Source: Hypoxylon rubiginosum (lineage: Eukaryota; Ascomycota; Sordariomycetes; Xylariales; Hypoxylaceae). From it: DNA of 64,000 nucleotides. A program made the position numbers and the translations under genes. This document shows, piece after piece, positions 47,682 to 63,365 of the stretch; positions within the stretch are counted from its first letter, which is position 1; each line of letters starts with the position of its first letter. The notes under the pieces were generated by a model. That model made no database searches, was not told the DNA's origin, and worked only from the letters and a program-made list of their open reading frames with translations. The stretch lies in the NCBI GenBank assembly GCA_902806565.1, contig CADCXA010000062.1, positions 852,913 through 916,912 on the forward strand, read 5' to 3'.

Positions 47682-47946
47682 TATTATAATATAAATTTAA
47701 ATATTTATAATTTATATATATAATTTATATATAAACGTTATTTTATTAATTTAAAAATTAAAATTAAAATTAAAATATACGTAATATTTTAAGTAAATAT
47801 ATATTAATAAAAAATAAATTATTTTAAAATAATTAAATATATAATTTATAAAATTTTTTTTTTTTTAATTTTTTATATTTAAATACGCTTATTTATTTTT
47901 AAATAACTAAGCTTAGTTTTTTTATTTATTTAAACGGTGTATAATA
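47682..47946 (+). mobile_element. Solo LTR, 265-bp family, copy A, with ATAAT target duplication
   Basis: Starts TATTATAATATAAA and ends GTGTATAATA; aligned without gaps to the other 265-bp copies. The five bases before it (47,677-47,681) and after it (47,947-47,951) are both ATAAT. TATTA...TAATA is what a TGTTA...TAACA LTR becomes after C-to-T change on both strands. Confidence 0.85.
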
Positions 47947-48136
47947 ATAATTTTAAATTTAAATAAATTTTATAAATTTTATTAATTTTAAATTTTATAA
48001 AATTATAAAATTAATTAATTTAAATTTAAAAATTTTTAATTATAATAAAAAAATAATTATTAATTATTATATAATATATAATATTAATATATAATATAAA
48101 ATTTAATATAATTATAATATATTATTTAAATATAAA

Positions 48137-48401
48137 TATTATAATATATATTTAAATATTTATAATTTATATATATAATTTATATATAAATATTATTTTA
48201 TTAATTTAAAAGTTAAAATTAAAATTAAAATATATATAATATTTTAAAAAAATATATATTAATAAAAAATAAATTATTTTAAAATAATTATATATATAAT
48301 TTATAGATTTTTTTTTTTTTTTGTTTTTTATATTTAAATATATTTATTTATTTTTAAATAACTAAGTTTAAATTTTTTTTTTATTTAAATAATATATAAT
48401 A
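48137..48401 (+). mobile_element. LTR, 265-bp family, copy B, flanks not matching
   Basis: Same 265-bp unit, most heavily mutated (nearly all C and G lost). The flanks are ATAAA before and ATATT after, so it is not a simple solo LTR; it may be one end of a rearranged or recombined element. Confidence 0.8.
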
Positions 48402-51400
48402 ATATTTAAATATTTTTTATTTTATTTTTAAAATATTTTTAATAATTATTAATAATGTTTTTAATATTTTTAATATTAAAAAACCTTAATAAATTAAAAA
48501 TAATTATTAATAAATAATAATTAAGTTTTTTTATATTAATATTATAATTTTAATAATTATTAAAAAAAAAAAATTTTAAAATATTTATTTTATTATTAAA
48601 AAAAGCGATTAATTAGTAAATATTTATAAATTAATTTTTTATTTAAAATTAAAAAATTAAGTTTATATTTAAAATAATTTAATTTAATAAATTATTAAAT
48701 TATTTTTAGTTAATAATTTAATATTTTTATTTATATAATTAATTATTTATTTTAATTAAAAAATAATAATAATTATAAAAAATTTATATAAATTTTTTTT
48801 ATATTTAAAATAAATTATAACGTTTTTAATATAATAATATTTAATATTTTAAAAATTAATTTAATAAAAAAAATTATATTTTATTAAAAAATTAATAATA
48901 TAATAAAAAAATTTTAAGTTTAATTTAAATTATTTATAAATATAAATAATTAAATATAATTAAATAATTTTTAAAAACTAATAATTAATAATTTCAAAAT
49001 AATAATAAAGGATTTAAAATTATTTTTTTTAAAAATATAATTTTATATTTTAAAATAAATAACTTTAAAAAAATAAATTATAAAATTAATAAATATATTA
49101 ATAAATATAATTTAATATATAACTTTTTTATATAATTAAATTATTTATATTAAAAATAAATTTACTTTAAAAAAATAAATAAATATATAATTTATATATA
49201 ATTAATTAATTTTAAAAAAATATTAAAACTTTTAATAAAAGAATAAATATAAATAATATAATAGAAAAATCCTATTAATAAATATTAATAATATTAAAAA
49301 TATAAAATACCAGATTTTAAATAATTATTAAAAAATTATAATAATATATTATTATATTTAAAAAAATAAATATTAGTTTTTTAAAAATAAATAAAAAAAG
49401 AATTTAATATAATTAATTTTTATATAAATAAAATAAAGGATATTATGTTTTTTTAAAAATAATATTAATAAATAAAAAATTAATTAAAGGTTAATAAAAA
49501 AGATTTTTTTTTAATATTATAAAAATAATAAATATTAAATTATATTTTTAAAAGAAAATAACGGTAAATATTTTTTTATATTTTTATAAAAATTATTTAA
49601 AATTAATTTAAATGTTTATTATTTTTATAAAATATTTTTTTAAAAAATATTTTAATTTTAATATTTATAAAAAAAAGATTTAAATTTATAATCTTTAAAA
49701 TAAAATTAAATAAAAAATTTTATATATTTAAAAATAAATTTATTTATTTTATAAAAAAATATTATAAGTTAAAAATAAAATAAATATAATAATTTTATAA
49801 GTGATTTTTATTAATATTATAAATTATAATAATATTAATATATTTAATATATAATAATAATTTTATTAAATTTATTAAAATAATTATATATATAATTTAA
49901 TAATTAATATAAATAAATAAAAATAAAAATATTATAAAAATTAATTATAATTAAACTTTGAAAAATAACGTATTTATTTAAAAATTTATAAATAATTAAC
50001 ATTAAATTTAAAACTAAAAAACCTAAGTTTTAAATTATTTAAAAAAAATTTTATTAAACTTATAATTAAAAAATATTATTTTAAATATAAAAAATAAAAA
50101 CATATATTTTATAATTATTTTAAGAAACTATTTTACAGTAAAATAAAAACTGCGAATAATAAAATTAAAAAAGTGAAAATTATTAAAATAATAATTTAAT
50201 AAATATAATATTAAAAATTTAATAAAAAAAACATTTAATTATAAAAACTTTTTTTTAAAAAATAATAAAAATTTAATATTTAATAACTTGAAAATAAAAA
50301 ATTAATTTTAAAAAATATAAACTTTATTTTAAAAAAAAAAATTTTTTAAAATAAATTTTAATAATTTTTTATATAATTTTTTAAAAAAATATTAAATAAA
50401 TAATTTTTATTATTTATTATTATAATAATTAATAATCGATTATTATTAAAAAATAAATAATTTATTAAAAAATATTAAAATTAAAAAATATATTATTATT
50501 AATATTAATTTTATAAAAAAAACTTAAAAATTATTATAAAAATTATTAAAAATTAAATTTAAGTTATAATATATTAATAAATATAATAAAAAATTTATAT
50601 AAATAATTAATATATTATTATTAATAAATATTTATATTAATAATTAAATAATTAAATAAATATTAATAATAATTATTAATATAAAATAAAATATTATTAT
50701 TAAAAAAAATTTAATTTAAAAAATATAATATTATAATTAATATTATTTATTATTAACTTTTATATTTAAATATTTAAATTATATAATAATTAAAAAATAT
50801 TAAAAAAAATAATATAAAATATTTAATAAAAAATATAAATAATAAATTTTAATAAAATATTTATAATTAAAATAAAAAAATAAAAATTAAAAATTAATAT
50901 TAATAAACTAGTTATTAATTAATAATAAAAAAATAATATAAATATTAAATATAAATCCGTAATATAATTTATTAGTTAAAAATGTAAAGAAATTTAAAGT
51001 TAAAAATATTAATAATAATAATATTTAAAAAAATAATATAAATATTAATAATAATTTTATTTTAAAAAATAAATAAATTATATTATATATAACTTAAATT
51101 ATAAAAAATAAAATAAGTTATATAAAAAAAAAAAATAATAATAACTTTTTTTAAAAAAAAAAGGTTTTTATATATATTATATTTATATTTAAATATAAAT
51201 AAAAAAGGTTATTATTATATATATTATAATATAATAAAATAATATAAAAATTATAAATTAAATATAGTTTTTATTAAAATTAAATCTTTTTATAAATTCT
51301 TAAAAAAAATTAAAATTAAAGAAATTAATTTTAATAATATTAATTATTTATTAAAAAATAAATAAAAATATAATAACTATAAATATAATTTTAAATTTTA

Positions 51401-51736
51401 AAATAAAAATAAACTAAAATAATTAATAATATAAATAATATTAAAATAATATTATAATTATTTAAATGTTTTTAATAAAATTATATTAAATAAGGTTTTA
51501 TTATATTAATTAAAAGTAAATTATAAAATTAAATTTAAAAGAAAATTTAAAAAATTAAGCTAATTTTTTTTATATAAAATATTAATAAATAAATTAAAAA
51601 CTTATAAAAAATATATAATAAAATATATTTATAAAAAATTTATAAAATTAAATAAATTATTATAAATAACATTAATATTTTTTATATTAAAATTAAATAA
51701 TAGTTTATAATTTTATATTAATTATTAAAAACTTAA

Positions 51737-52001
51737 TATTATAATATAAATTTAAATATATATAGTTTATATATATAACTTATATATAAATATTATTTTA
51801 TTAATTTAAAAACTAAAACTAAAATTAAAATATATATAATACTTTAAATAAATATATATTAATAAAAAATAAGTTATTTTAAAATAATTATATATATAAT
51901 TTATAAATTTTTTCCTTTTTTAGTTTTTTATATTTAAATACGTTTATTTAATTTTAAATAACTAAACTTAGTTTTTTTATTTATTTAAACGGTGTGTAAC
52001 A
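51737..52001 (+). mobile_element. Solo LTR, 265-bp family, copy C, with (C/T)TTAA target duplication
   Basis: 265 bp, ending GGTGTGTAACA, the best-preserved 3' terminus of the plus-strand copies. Flanks are CTTAA before and TTTAA after, a 5-bp duplication differing by one C-to-T change. Confidence 0.8.
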
Positions 52002-54868
52002 TTTAATAATTTTATTAAAAAAAATTAATATTTATTATTATTAATTAAAAAAACCTTTAATAAAATATTTATAATTAAAATATTTAATAAAATAAATATT
52101 TAATAAGTTTTTTATTATATTTAACTTAATTTAAATTTAAAAGATTTAACGATATTTTAAACTTATTATAATTTTTATAAATATAAAAAAAAGATTTTTA
52201 ATTTTTTAAATAAATTATTAAGTTTTTAATATTTTACTAATAATATTTTAATACGTTTTATAATATATATTTAAATAATATATTAATTTATTTATAATTT
52301 TAAAAAAAATATATTTTATATATTAATTTAATATTAAAATATTTATATATAATAAATCTTTAAATAAATATAACTAAATATAAATTTTATATAAAAAAAA
52401 AAGTTTTTAAAATTTATTATAAAAACTAATAATATAATAATAAACCTTTTAAAAATTATATTATTAATAAGTTAAAAAAAGTTAAAAAACATTAAAAAAA
52501 TATAATTTTTTTTAGGTTTTTATAATTTTTATAGAAAATTTATTTAATATTATAAATATATAATTTAATTATTTAATAACTTTATAAAAAAAAACGTATT
52601 TTTTAATTAAATAAAATTTTATTAAAAAACCTTTAATAAGTTAAAATATAAAATAATATATATATTAATTTTATATTATTTTAATTATAATTTAAAAACT
52701 AAAATTAAAATTAATATTTTAAATAATATAATAATAAATATTATAATATAATAAAACTTAAAAATAAAAAAATAATATTTAATAGTTTATTTTTTAAAAA
52801 TAATATAAAACGTAAAATATAATTATAATATTTATAATAAAAAAATACTAGTTATAATATAAATATTATAATATTAAAAAATAAAACTTATTAAATTATA
52901 AATAACGTAATTTTTTCTAATAAAAATAAATTATTATATTTTAAAATATTTTAATATTAAATAACTTTTTAATTAATAATAAATAAAATAAACGGAACTA
53001 TTATTTTAATATAATTTTAATATAATATATTATTTTAAAAAAAATAATATTTTTATTAATATTTTGTTTTATAAATATAAAAATATTAAAATATAAAATA
53101 AAAAACATTAAATAATATATATAATAATTATATTTAAATTAGTTTTTATAATAAAATAAATAAAATTTAATATAAATTTAATTAATATAATAACATTTAA
53201 AATATAAAAAAAGTAATATATTTATTTATTTTTAATAAAAATATATTTATATTTAAAAAATTTAAAATAAAATTAATAAATAAATTATTTAAAGTAAATA
53301 TTATTTATTTTAATTTAAATATTTATTATTAAATTATATAAAATAATAAATTAAATAATATATTTTTTATATTTAAAAAGTTAATATTTTATAATAATTA
53401 ATTAATTATATTTAATATAAATAATTTTTATATAAAAATATTAATTAAAATATACTTACGTTTAATAATAATATATTTTAATTAAAAAACAATACGTGAA
53501 ATATTTTTTATATATTATTAATAAAAAACATAGTTTATTAATATAAATTATTTTATAAATAATTATTATTATTAACTTTTAAAAAATCCTTATAATGAAA
53601 TTTTAAGCTAGTTATATTTTTTATTAATATTATTATAAATATAATTATATATTATAATAAATTTTAAATTTATATTAAAAAATAAATACAAATATAATAA
53701 TTTATTAATTATAATTTATAAGCTGGAAAAAAAGTTATAAAATATATTATATTTTTAAATAATTATAATAAAAAATATAATTTAAATATATTTTTAAAAA
53801 TTATATAAAGTTTTTAAGTTATTAATTAATATAATTAGTAATAAAAAATTATAATTTATTATAAATTTTATAAATAAAATATTATAAGTTATAAATATAA
53901 AATAAAACTTTTTTACTATAAAATAATTTTAAATAATAAGTTAAATAAAAATAATAAATAAATATATTAATTAATATTTCCGTTTATTTATTAATTATTA
54001 TTAAAATAATAATTTATTATAATATTAATATTAAATATAATATAAATATTATTATTATTTAAATTTATTAATATATTATTATATAAAATAAAACATGGTT
54101 TTTTAATATTATTATTATTTAATTAAACAGTTTATATAATAAAATTAAAGGAATTTTTAATTAAAAAATATTTTAATTAAAAAAAAGTTTAAAAAATAAC
54201 ATTTATTATTAAAAAATAATAAAATAAAACTTAAATAATTATAAAAAAATTATAAAAATAAATAATAAAATAAATTAACCGATATTATTATAAATTAAAT
54301 TTTAAAGTAAAAAATTATATATATATTATTAAAAAAAAGAAAATAATTATAAATTATTTTAATAATAAATTTAATTATTTAATAACTAGAAATTATTATA
54401 AAATTATAAAAATAAAAAAATATATATATATAATAAATATATTAAAAAGAAATAACTTAATAATATTTTTTATTAATTAATTAAAAAAATATTTAAATAA
54501 TTTATTATTAAAATAAATAAATAAAAACTTATTAATAAATATAATTAAATTAAATAATATTAAAAAATAATAAATAAATAAGATATTTTTATTTAAAATA
54601 TATTATAAATAATTATAATATTAAATATAATATAATTAATTAAAATTTTAATTTAAAATAATATATTAATATTATAAAAATATTATAATAATAATTTAAA
54701 ATAATTAAAATTATTAAAAAAATTAATAAAATAAAAAAAAATAATAAAAAAATAAAAAATTTAATAAATTATATATAAAAAATAATAAGTTAATTTTATT
54801 AAAAAATAAAAACTTATAATAAAAAAAATTTAATATATAAAAATTTTTTTTTTTTAAAATAAAAATAA

Positions 54869-54972
54869 TATTATAATATAAATTTAAATATTTATAACTT
54901 ATATATATAGTTTATAAATAAATATTATTTTATTAATTTATAAGTTAAAATTAAAATTAAAATATATATTAT
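54869..54972 (+). mobile_element. LTR fragment, 265-bp family, copy F (5' about 105 bp)
   Basis: Begins TATTATAATATAAA and follows the family through the AAAATTAAAATTAAAA stretch, then diverges. The 3' part is missing or unrecognisable. It lies just before the A-rich to T-rich strand switch near 55,100-55,300. Confidence 0.65.
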
Positions 54973-57172
54973 AAAATATATAAAATATATATATAATATA
55001 TTAATTAAATTAATTTTATATTAATAAAAACAGTTAAATTTAAAAGAAAAAGTAAAAATATAAGTTAATAAAACTTATAATAATTTTAATAATTTAAATA
55101 AACTGGTAAATTATATATATAAATTATTTTTAATATATTAATAATATTTAAATTTAAATTTAATTATATTAATAAATTATTTATATATTAATTATATTAA
55201 TTATTTTAATTATTAAAATATATTTAAAAAACATTAAAAAAAACTATATTTATAAAAGTTTTTATTTATAATATATAATAACTTTTTTATTAATTAAAAT
55301 ATATTTTAAGTTTTATATATTTTTTTAAAGATTTTTATATTAAAATAATATTATTTATTATAATAATAACTTATTATTATTAAAATAAAATAAATTAAAT
55401 CTTTTTTAACTAATAGTTTTTAATTAATATTATAAATATTAAAAAAGTTTAAATATTTTAAAATTAGTTATATAATATTAATTTAATTTATTAATTAAGT
55501 TTTTAAAGTTATTTATTAAATATTATTTAAAATTAAAGTTTTAATTTATTTATTAAATTTAATATTTTAATTTTTTATAATATATTTTAAAAGTTAATAT
55601 TTTATAAATTTCTTATTTTAATTTTTTTATATTTAAGTTTATTATTTTAATATTATAGTTTTAAAAATCCTAGTTAAATAAAAAATTATTAAGATTTTTT
55701 TATAATTTATTTATATTAAATTAAATTTAGTTTTATTATTAATAAAAAAGTTTTAATTTAAATATATTTAATTTATTAAAATGTTTTATTTTAATTTTAT
55801 AAAATAATAATATAAAAAAAAAAACTTAGTTTATTATTTAATTAGTTTATTATGTTTTTTATTTTTAATAAAATAAATATTTAATTATTTATTTTAAAGT
55901 TTGGTTTTTATTAATATTAATTTATTTAATAATATTAATATTTTTATAAATAATAAATAATATTTTATATTATTAAGTTTTATTTTTTTATTTATAAAGT
56001 TATTTTTTGTATTTTTTAATTAATAAGTTATTTAAAGTTTTTATTTAGTTTTTTTAATTAAATTTTATATATATTAATTATTTTATTAATATTTTTTATA
56101 ATAAAAGTTTTTTTAAAAATTTATATAATAAAAAGTTTTATATTATATTTATAGTTAATATTATTTTTAGTTAATTATTTTAAGTTTTACTAATAAATAT
56201 ACGTAATTATTAATTAATAATTTTATTTATAATTTTAACTTAATTATTTATTTATTTATATTTTATAATTAAAATTTTTTTTTTTATTAATTTAAAGAAT
56301 TTATTTATAAAATTAATAATAAATTAAAAGTTTTAATTTAATTAAATTAAAACTAGTTATTTTATTAATTTATAAAAACCTTAATAATATATTTATATTA
56401 TATTATAAATTATAAATTATTTTATATATAAAATTAACTAATATATTTTTATTAATTTATTTATAATTACCAGTAAATTATTAAACTTATTATTAATAAT
56501 TAAAAATAATTTAAAGCTGTTTTTAGTTTTTAATTATAACTTAAAATTTATAATTAAATGTTTTTATTTTTAAATATTTTTATAAATTAATATATATAAT
56601 CTTTTATATAATAAATAATAATATTAAAAAGGTTAAATTATTAATATTATTTAGTAATTATTTATTAAGTTTTATTTTTTTTTAAATAAATAATAATTAT
56701 ATAATTATATATTTTTTAATAATATTAATTTAAAAGTTATTATTTTTAAAAATTATTAATTACTTTTTATAAATTATTAATAAATCTAATATTTACTAAT
56801 TTATTATTTTATTAAATAAAGTTTTTTAATAATAAATATTAAGTTTTTAATTTATATAATTTATTTAAAATATTTAATTTATTAAAATGTTTTTAAATAT
56901 TTTTAATAGCTTTTTTATATTTATTATAAATAATCCTACGTTATTAAAAATTCTTAATATTAATTTTTTTTTAATAAAGTAAAATAAAATTAAAGTTTTT
57001 ATTTATTTATTTTTTATTTTTATATTTTTATATTTTTATTTTTTTTATAGTTTAAATAAAATATTAAATATAATATTTTATATTTTTAATTAATAAATAA
57101 TTATAAAATTACATTATAAAATTATATTTATTTATTTAATTTATTAATAATTAAAGATTTTTTTTATATTAA

Positions 57173-57228
57173 TATTATAATATAGATTTAAATATTTATA
57201 GTTTATATATATAACTTATATATAAATA
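57173..57228 (+). mobile_element. Left part (positions 1-56) of an interrupted 265-bp solo LTR, copy G/E
   Basis: Matches positions 1-56 of the 265-bp unit. The outer flank is ATTAA (57,168-57,172), identical to the flank after the right part at 63,730-63,734. The last five bases, AAATA, are repeated at the start of the right part, so they are the target duplication of the inserted element. Confidence 0.85.
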
Positions 57229-57378
57229 TATTTTAAGTATTTACGTGGTTTATATATTTAAAATGGTTTATATTTTAAAAAATTTGTAACTTAGTTTTAT
57301 ATTTAATTTAAATTCCTAGAAACTAAACTTTTTATATTATTTTTTTATATTTATATTATTTTTTAAATAAGTGTAATA
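57229..57378. repeat. Left 150-bp LTR of the nested element
   Basis: Pairs with 63,366-63,515. Differences between the two are mostly transitions of the RIP type, such as ACGTGG here against ATATAG there. Confidence 0.85.
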
Positions 57379-60300
57379 AATTATACACTTTTTATAACAT
57401 TTTTTTTACGTATTTTTAGTAATTATTTTATATTAAAATACGTATTAAACTTAAAATAATTAATTTTATTTAACTTATAGTAATTTTATATTAAATTAAC
57501 AGTTTATTATTTTTTTTAATAATAAAATTCTTAATTTTAAAGAATTTATAATAAAAACTTAATAAAATATTAATTTATAAATATTAATATATTAAAATTT
57601 ATATATAAAATTATAAATTAATAATTTAAATAAATAATATTAAATTAATTAAAAAATTATAAATTTAATTTATTATATAATTTAATATAAGTTATTAACT
57701 TTTTTTTTATTAAATTTAAGATTTTTAACTTATTATATTTTTTTATTTAAATAATTAAAAATTATTATTAGGATTTTTAGTTTTTAAAAGTTATTTTTTT
57801 TTATATTTATTAAGTTAAATTTATAAATAATTAATTTATTTAATTACTTAAAAACTTTTATTTATATTAAGTTACTTATTAAATTTTAAATATTAATTAA
57901 AAACTTTTAATTTAAATATTTTTTATATATTAAAATAATATTTATTTTATAAGTATATAATTTTATACTTTATATAAAAAACTAATAAAATAATAAATAA
58001 TAATTTTCGTAAAATTTAACTGTAAATTTTAATAAATTACTTTAATTTCTAATAATGTTTTTTATATTAATTAAGTAATTTATATATATATAAAGTTTTT
58101 TAAATAAAAATATTTAAGAAATATTTTAAAAATATATATTAAATATTAATATTTAAAATAAATATAATATTATAATAATAAATATTATATAATTTATAAA
58201 ATATAATATAAATAAATATTATAATATTTTAAAAAAAACTAGAAATAATATATTTTTTTATTTATTTTATTATATTTATTACTTATTATAATTAATTTAA
58301 TCTTTATTTTTTCTTTTTTTCCTTTATTAAAAAATAAGTTTAATTTTAAAAAATAAAATTATTTATTTTATATTATTATAATTTATATAAATTATATAGG
58401 TTTTATTAAAAATATTAAAATAATATTTATAAATAACGTTAAAAAAAGGATTTAAAAATAATATTAAGCTTATTATATACGGGTTTTTTAAGTATTTTCA
58501 ATAGATTTTTATATTTAAATTTTATTTAAAATTATAAGTTATAAAAAAAAAAAAAAGATTTTTATATTTTTTATAAATAAATTATAAAATTTATATTAAA
58601 GAAATTTAAATAATTAATTTCCTAGTTATATTATAAAAATTTTTATATTAAATTTACTAATAAAGTTTTTTTTAGAAAATTTTAAATAAACTTTATTTTT
58701 ATAATTAATTATTTTAAAAAGTTTAATATTAAGATTTTATTTAAATCTAAGCTTTTTATTATAATTAATATTATAAAAAGTTAATATTTTAATTAATATA
58801 AGTTTTTTAATTAAGATTTTATTAAAAAAGTTTTAATTTAAATTTTATTTTAAAATAAACTTATTTAATGTTATAATAATAAGGAAATTTATATTAAAGT
58901 TTTTTATAATAATATTACTATTAAATTTAATAAAAATAAAAACTTAAATAATAATTTTATTTTAATTAATATTAAACTTAAAATTATTAATTATAAAGTT
59001 AAAAGTTATATTTATAAATATTTTGAAAATCTTTTTTAATATTTTTATTATAAAAAATATTATAAAAAAAGCAGTAATAAATATTAAATTATTTATTTAA
59101 AACTTAAGCTTAAGTAAAAGAAAAATATTAAAAATAATAATAACAAGTTTTTAAAATTTATTAAAATATTTAAAAGTTTTTTAATAGTTAATATTAAAAC
59201 CTTTATATATTTACTTTTATTTTAAATTTATTTTATAAATTCTTATATTTTAAATAATTTTTTTAATTTTAATATAAAATTAATTATATTTATTATTAAT
59301 ATTAATAATATTTATATAATTTTATAATTTAATATTTATACTTTTATAATTATTAATTTTAATTTATATTATTATAATTTTTTATATAATATTTATATTT
59401 TTAATTTAAATTATTTAATATATTTAATTAATAATATTAAATAACTTATAAAATATTATTTATTTTTATAACTTAAAAAAATATTTAAAATAACTAATAA
59501 TAATATTAAAGTTTTTAAAAATAATATTATATTAATAAAAATCTATTAAAATAATAACTTAATTATTATTTTTTAATATAAAGTTTAGTTTTATTTTTTT
59601 TTTTAATTAATTTAATTAGTAATAATTAATTTAAAAAAAAAGAAATTATTTATAATAATATAAAAAACATATTTATTTTTAAAAAGCAATTTTTAAAAAA
59701 AGCTTATTAAAATAAATTAATATTATAATCTTAAGATTTTTAAGTTAATAAAAATCTTTAATTTTATATATTAATTTTATATTATATATATAATAATTAA
59801 TATTAAGTTTATATATAAAAAGTTTATATATATAAGTTTTAATAAAATTAAAAAAGTTTATTATCGTTATAATTTTTATTTAAAGATTTTAATATAACTT
59901 TTTTTTTATAATATTTATATATAATTAAAAACTAAATATTAAATATATTATTAATTATTAATTTTAATATATTATTTATTATAAATTATTTTTATAAATA
60001 TTTTTTTTTATAATATTAAAAAACTTATTAGTTTTAAATATATAATTATTTTTATTAATAGTTATATAAGCTATAAATAACTTAAATTTAAATGTAAAAA
60101 AAATTAAATTTTTATAATTATTAAAAAATTTATCGTTAAAATTAAATTATAAACTAAATTAAAAATTTAAATTATATATATTAATAATAATAAAAAGTTT
60201 TTTAATAAAAATAATATTAAAATTAAATATTTAAATTATAATATTTATTTTAAAATTATTATATTTAATACGTTAAAATAAAATAACTATATAAAAAAAT

Positions 60301-61400
60301 CTAATATTTTTATAATTACTTTTTTTAAATTAGTTTTAATTAATTTTTAACTATTTATTTATTTTTAATTTTATATTAAAAAAATAGTTATTATAATAAT
60401 TAATTTACTTTTTATTAAAATAAATAAAATATAAAAGTTTCTATATAATAAATTTTATAAAATATTAAATTTTTATAAAAAAGTTTATTAAAACTATTTA
60501 TTATATTTTTATATTTTTAATGTTATTATTTAAGTTTATAATAAGAAAATCCTTAAAAATATAAAATATATTTTTTATATTTATAAAAACTTTATAATCG
60601 GTTATATTAACTATAAATTTAAAATTTATAAAATTTAAGTTTTTTTATTTTATAAAGTTATTAAAATAAAAAACGTTATTTTTAATAAATAATTAAAATA
60701 TTAAAATAATTTAAAAAAGAATATTAAATATAATATTATTTTTAAAAAACCTAATTATAAAAAAATTAATTAATTTTAAATTAATATTTATAATTATAAT
60801 ATTTTTTTAAAACCTTATTTATTTATAAATAAATTAATTTAATAATTTAGTGATTTTTTATTATAATATAAAAATAATTATTAAAATCCGGTTTATTTTA
60901 TATTTTTTTTAAGTATATAATTAATATATTTTAATTAAACGTATTTAAAATTTTTATTTATTAAATAATTAACAAGTAATTATTTAAATTAACACTTAAA
61001 GTTTTTTTATTTAATTTAAATAAAAAAGATTTTAATAATACTTTTAAAAACTTTATATTTAAAAGCTTTTTAAAATTAAATATAAAAAATAAATATATTT
61101 TTTTTAATAAACCTTAGTTAACTAATTAAAATTAATATAAAACAATTTTTTTTTATTAAAAACTTTAATAAAAATATTAATTTAATTAAAAATAATATTA
61201 ATTTAATTAAATAATTTTATTATTTAATTTATTAAAAATTTAAAGTTAATTATAACGTTATTTAAATATTTTATAATTTAATTAAAATGGTTTTATTTGT
61301 TTTTATTAATATGGTTTTTTTAATAGTTAAAAAAAAATAAAAAAAGTTTAAAACTTTTATTTTAACTTTTTTTTAAATTATTTTTATTTTAATATTTTTT

Positions 61401-61665
61401 TGTTATACATTATTTAAATAAGTAAAAAAACTAAATTTAATCGTTTAAAAATAAATAAGCGTATTTAAATATAAAAAACTAAAAAAAGAAAAAATTTATA
61501 AGTTATATATATAACTACCTTAAAATTATTTATATTTTATTAATATATATTTATTTAAAATATTATATATATTTTAGTTTTAACTTTAGTTTTTAAATTA
61601 ATAAAATAACGTTTATATATAAGCCACGTATATAAACTATAAATATCTAGGTTTATATTATAATA
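61401..61665 (-). mobile_element. Solo LTR, 265-bp family, copy D, inverted, with TTTTT flanks
   Basis: Reverse complement of the 265-bp unit, exactly 265 bp, beginning TGTTATACATT, so the true TGTTA terminus is visible. Flanked by TTTTT on both sides (61,396-61,400; 61,666-61,670), which is a match in low-complexity DNA. It keeps more G+C (CTAGG, CACGTA, ACGTT, CTACC on this strand) than other copies, suggesting it is the youngest insertion. Confidence 0.85.
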
Positions 61666-63365
61666 TTTTTTTTATAAAATCTTTTAAAAAAATTTAAAAT
61701 AACTTTAAAATTTAAAAAATTTAAAAACTGGTTTTTAATATTTAAATTTAAAGTTTAATTAATTATAAGATTTTTAAATTAATTAATTTATTTTTTAAAA
61801 CTAAGATTTTAATTATAAAATAAATATTAAATTAAAAGTTTAATTTTAATAATAAATAAAAATATAATAAAACTTAATTTATTATTTATAGTAATTATTA
61901 AATTAAGAATTATTAATTTATATAAAATATATATATTATTATAATAAGTTTAATATTAATTAAAATATTTCTTATTATTATAACTATTAAAAATATTAAT
62001 TATAAATAATATAATATTAAAATTATATTTTTTTATAGCTTTATTTTTAATAATATTATTATTTATTATTATTAGTTATTTAAATATTAAAATAAAACTA
62101 AATAAGTTTAAAAACTTTTATAAATTTTATATAAATTTTATAGTTTATTTTTATAATAATTTAAAACCTTAATTAAAAAAATAATTAAACTTAGTTTTTA
62201 TAATATAATAATAAAATATTATTTATTTAAATATTTATATATAAATATTTTTATTTTTATTTATATTAATAATTTACTTATTATTAATAAATATTATTAA
62301 AATATTATTAATATTATAAATATTTTTAAAAAAGTTTTTAAATTAAAAGTTATAAATAATATAATTAAATTTTTTAGTTTTTATATTTAATATAATAAAA
62401 ATATTTATTAAATTTTTATTAATTAGATTATATTTATTAAATTTTTTTTTAATAAATTTAACGTTAAATCTCTTAAAAATATTAAAATTTCCTAGCGTTT
62501 TAATATTATTATTTTTATTATTTAAAATAAAATAATTAATATTAATAATAAAAAATATTAAATAAAAACTAATTTTTTTAATTAATTAGTTATTAATATT
62601 TATCTTAATATTATAAAAATAATTATAATATTTTATAAAATAAATATAAAACTTAGTTAATATTATTTTAATTTAATAAAATATTTTTTATAATATTTTA
62701 TTTTAATTAAAAATTTTAATATTATTTTTAATAAAAAATTTTTTATTATAAATATATACCTTATAATTTAAATAAATATAGTATTTATTAATAACTTAGG
62801 TTTTTAACGATTTATAAAGGTTTATATTATTATATTTACTAATAATTTAATATATTAATAATTAAAAAAATAAATATTTATTATATTTAAATATATAAAA
62901 ATAAAGTTTATTAATTTTATTTTAATTGGTTTATAGTTATATAAATTAGTAAATTATTAAAAAAATTAAGTTATAAATAACTTAAACTTTTTATTTTATA
63001 TATTAATTTAATTAATATTAAAGTTATTATTTTTAATTTTTTTAAAATAGTTTATGTTTATTATTTTAATATATAATTTAAATAAATTATTAATTATTAT
63101 TAATATAGTGATTTTAAATTATAATATATTAATATAATTAATATAATTATAAATAAATTAATAAAATTATTTTTAAATAGAATTATTATAAATTTATATA
63201 TTAATTAAAAATAAGTTCTTATTTTTAATAATTTAATAAATTAAAAAAAATTATAAGTAGTTTAGTTTAAATTATTAAATTAGTTTTATTTATAAGTTAA
63301 AAAAAGATATTTTTTATAGATAAATAATTCGCGATAACCTTATATTTATTAAGTTAATAAAAATA

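Noticed and set aside
48137..52001. Copies B and C as the two LTRs of one 3.9-kb retrotransposon
   Set aside because: The outer flanks differ (ATAAA against TTTAA), while copy C has its own near-matching 5-bp flanks, so C is better read as a solo LTR.
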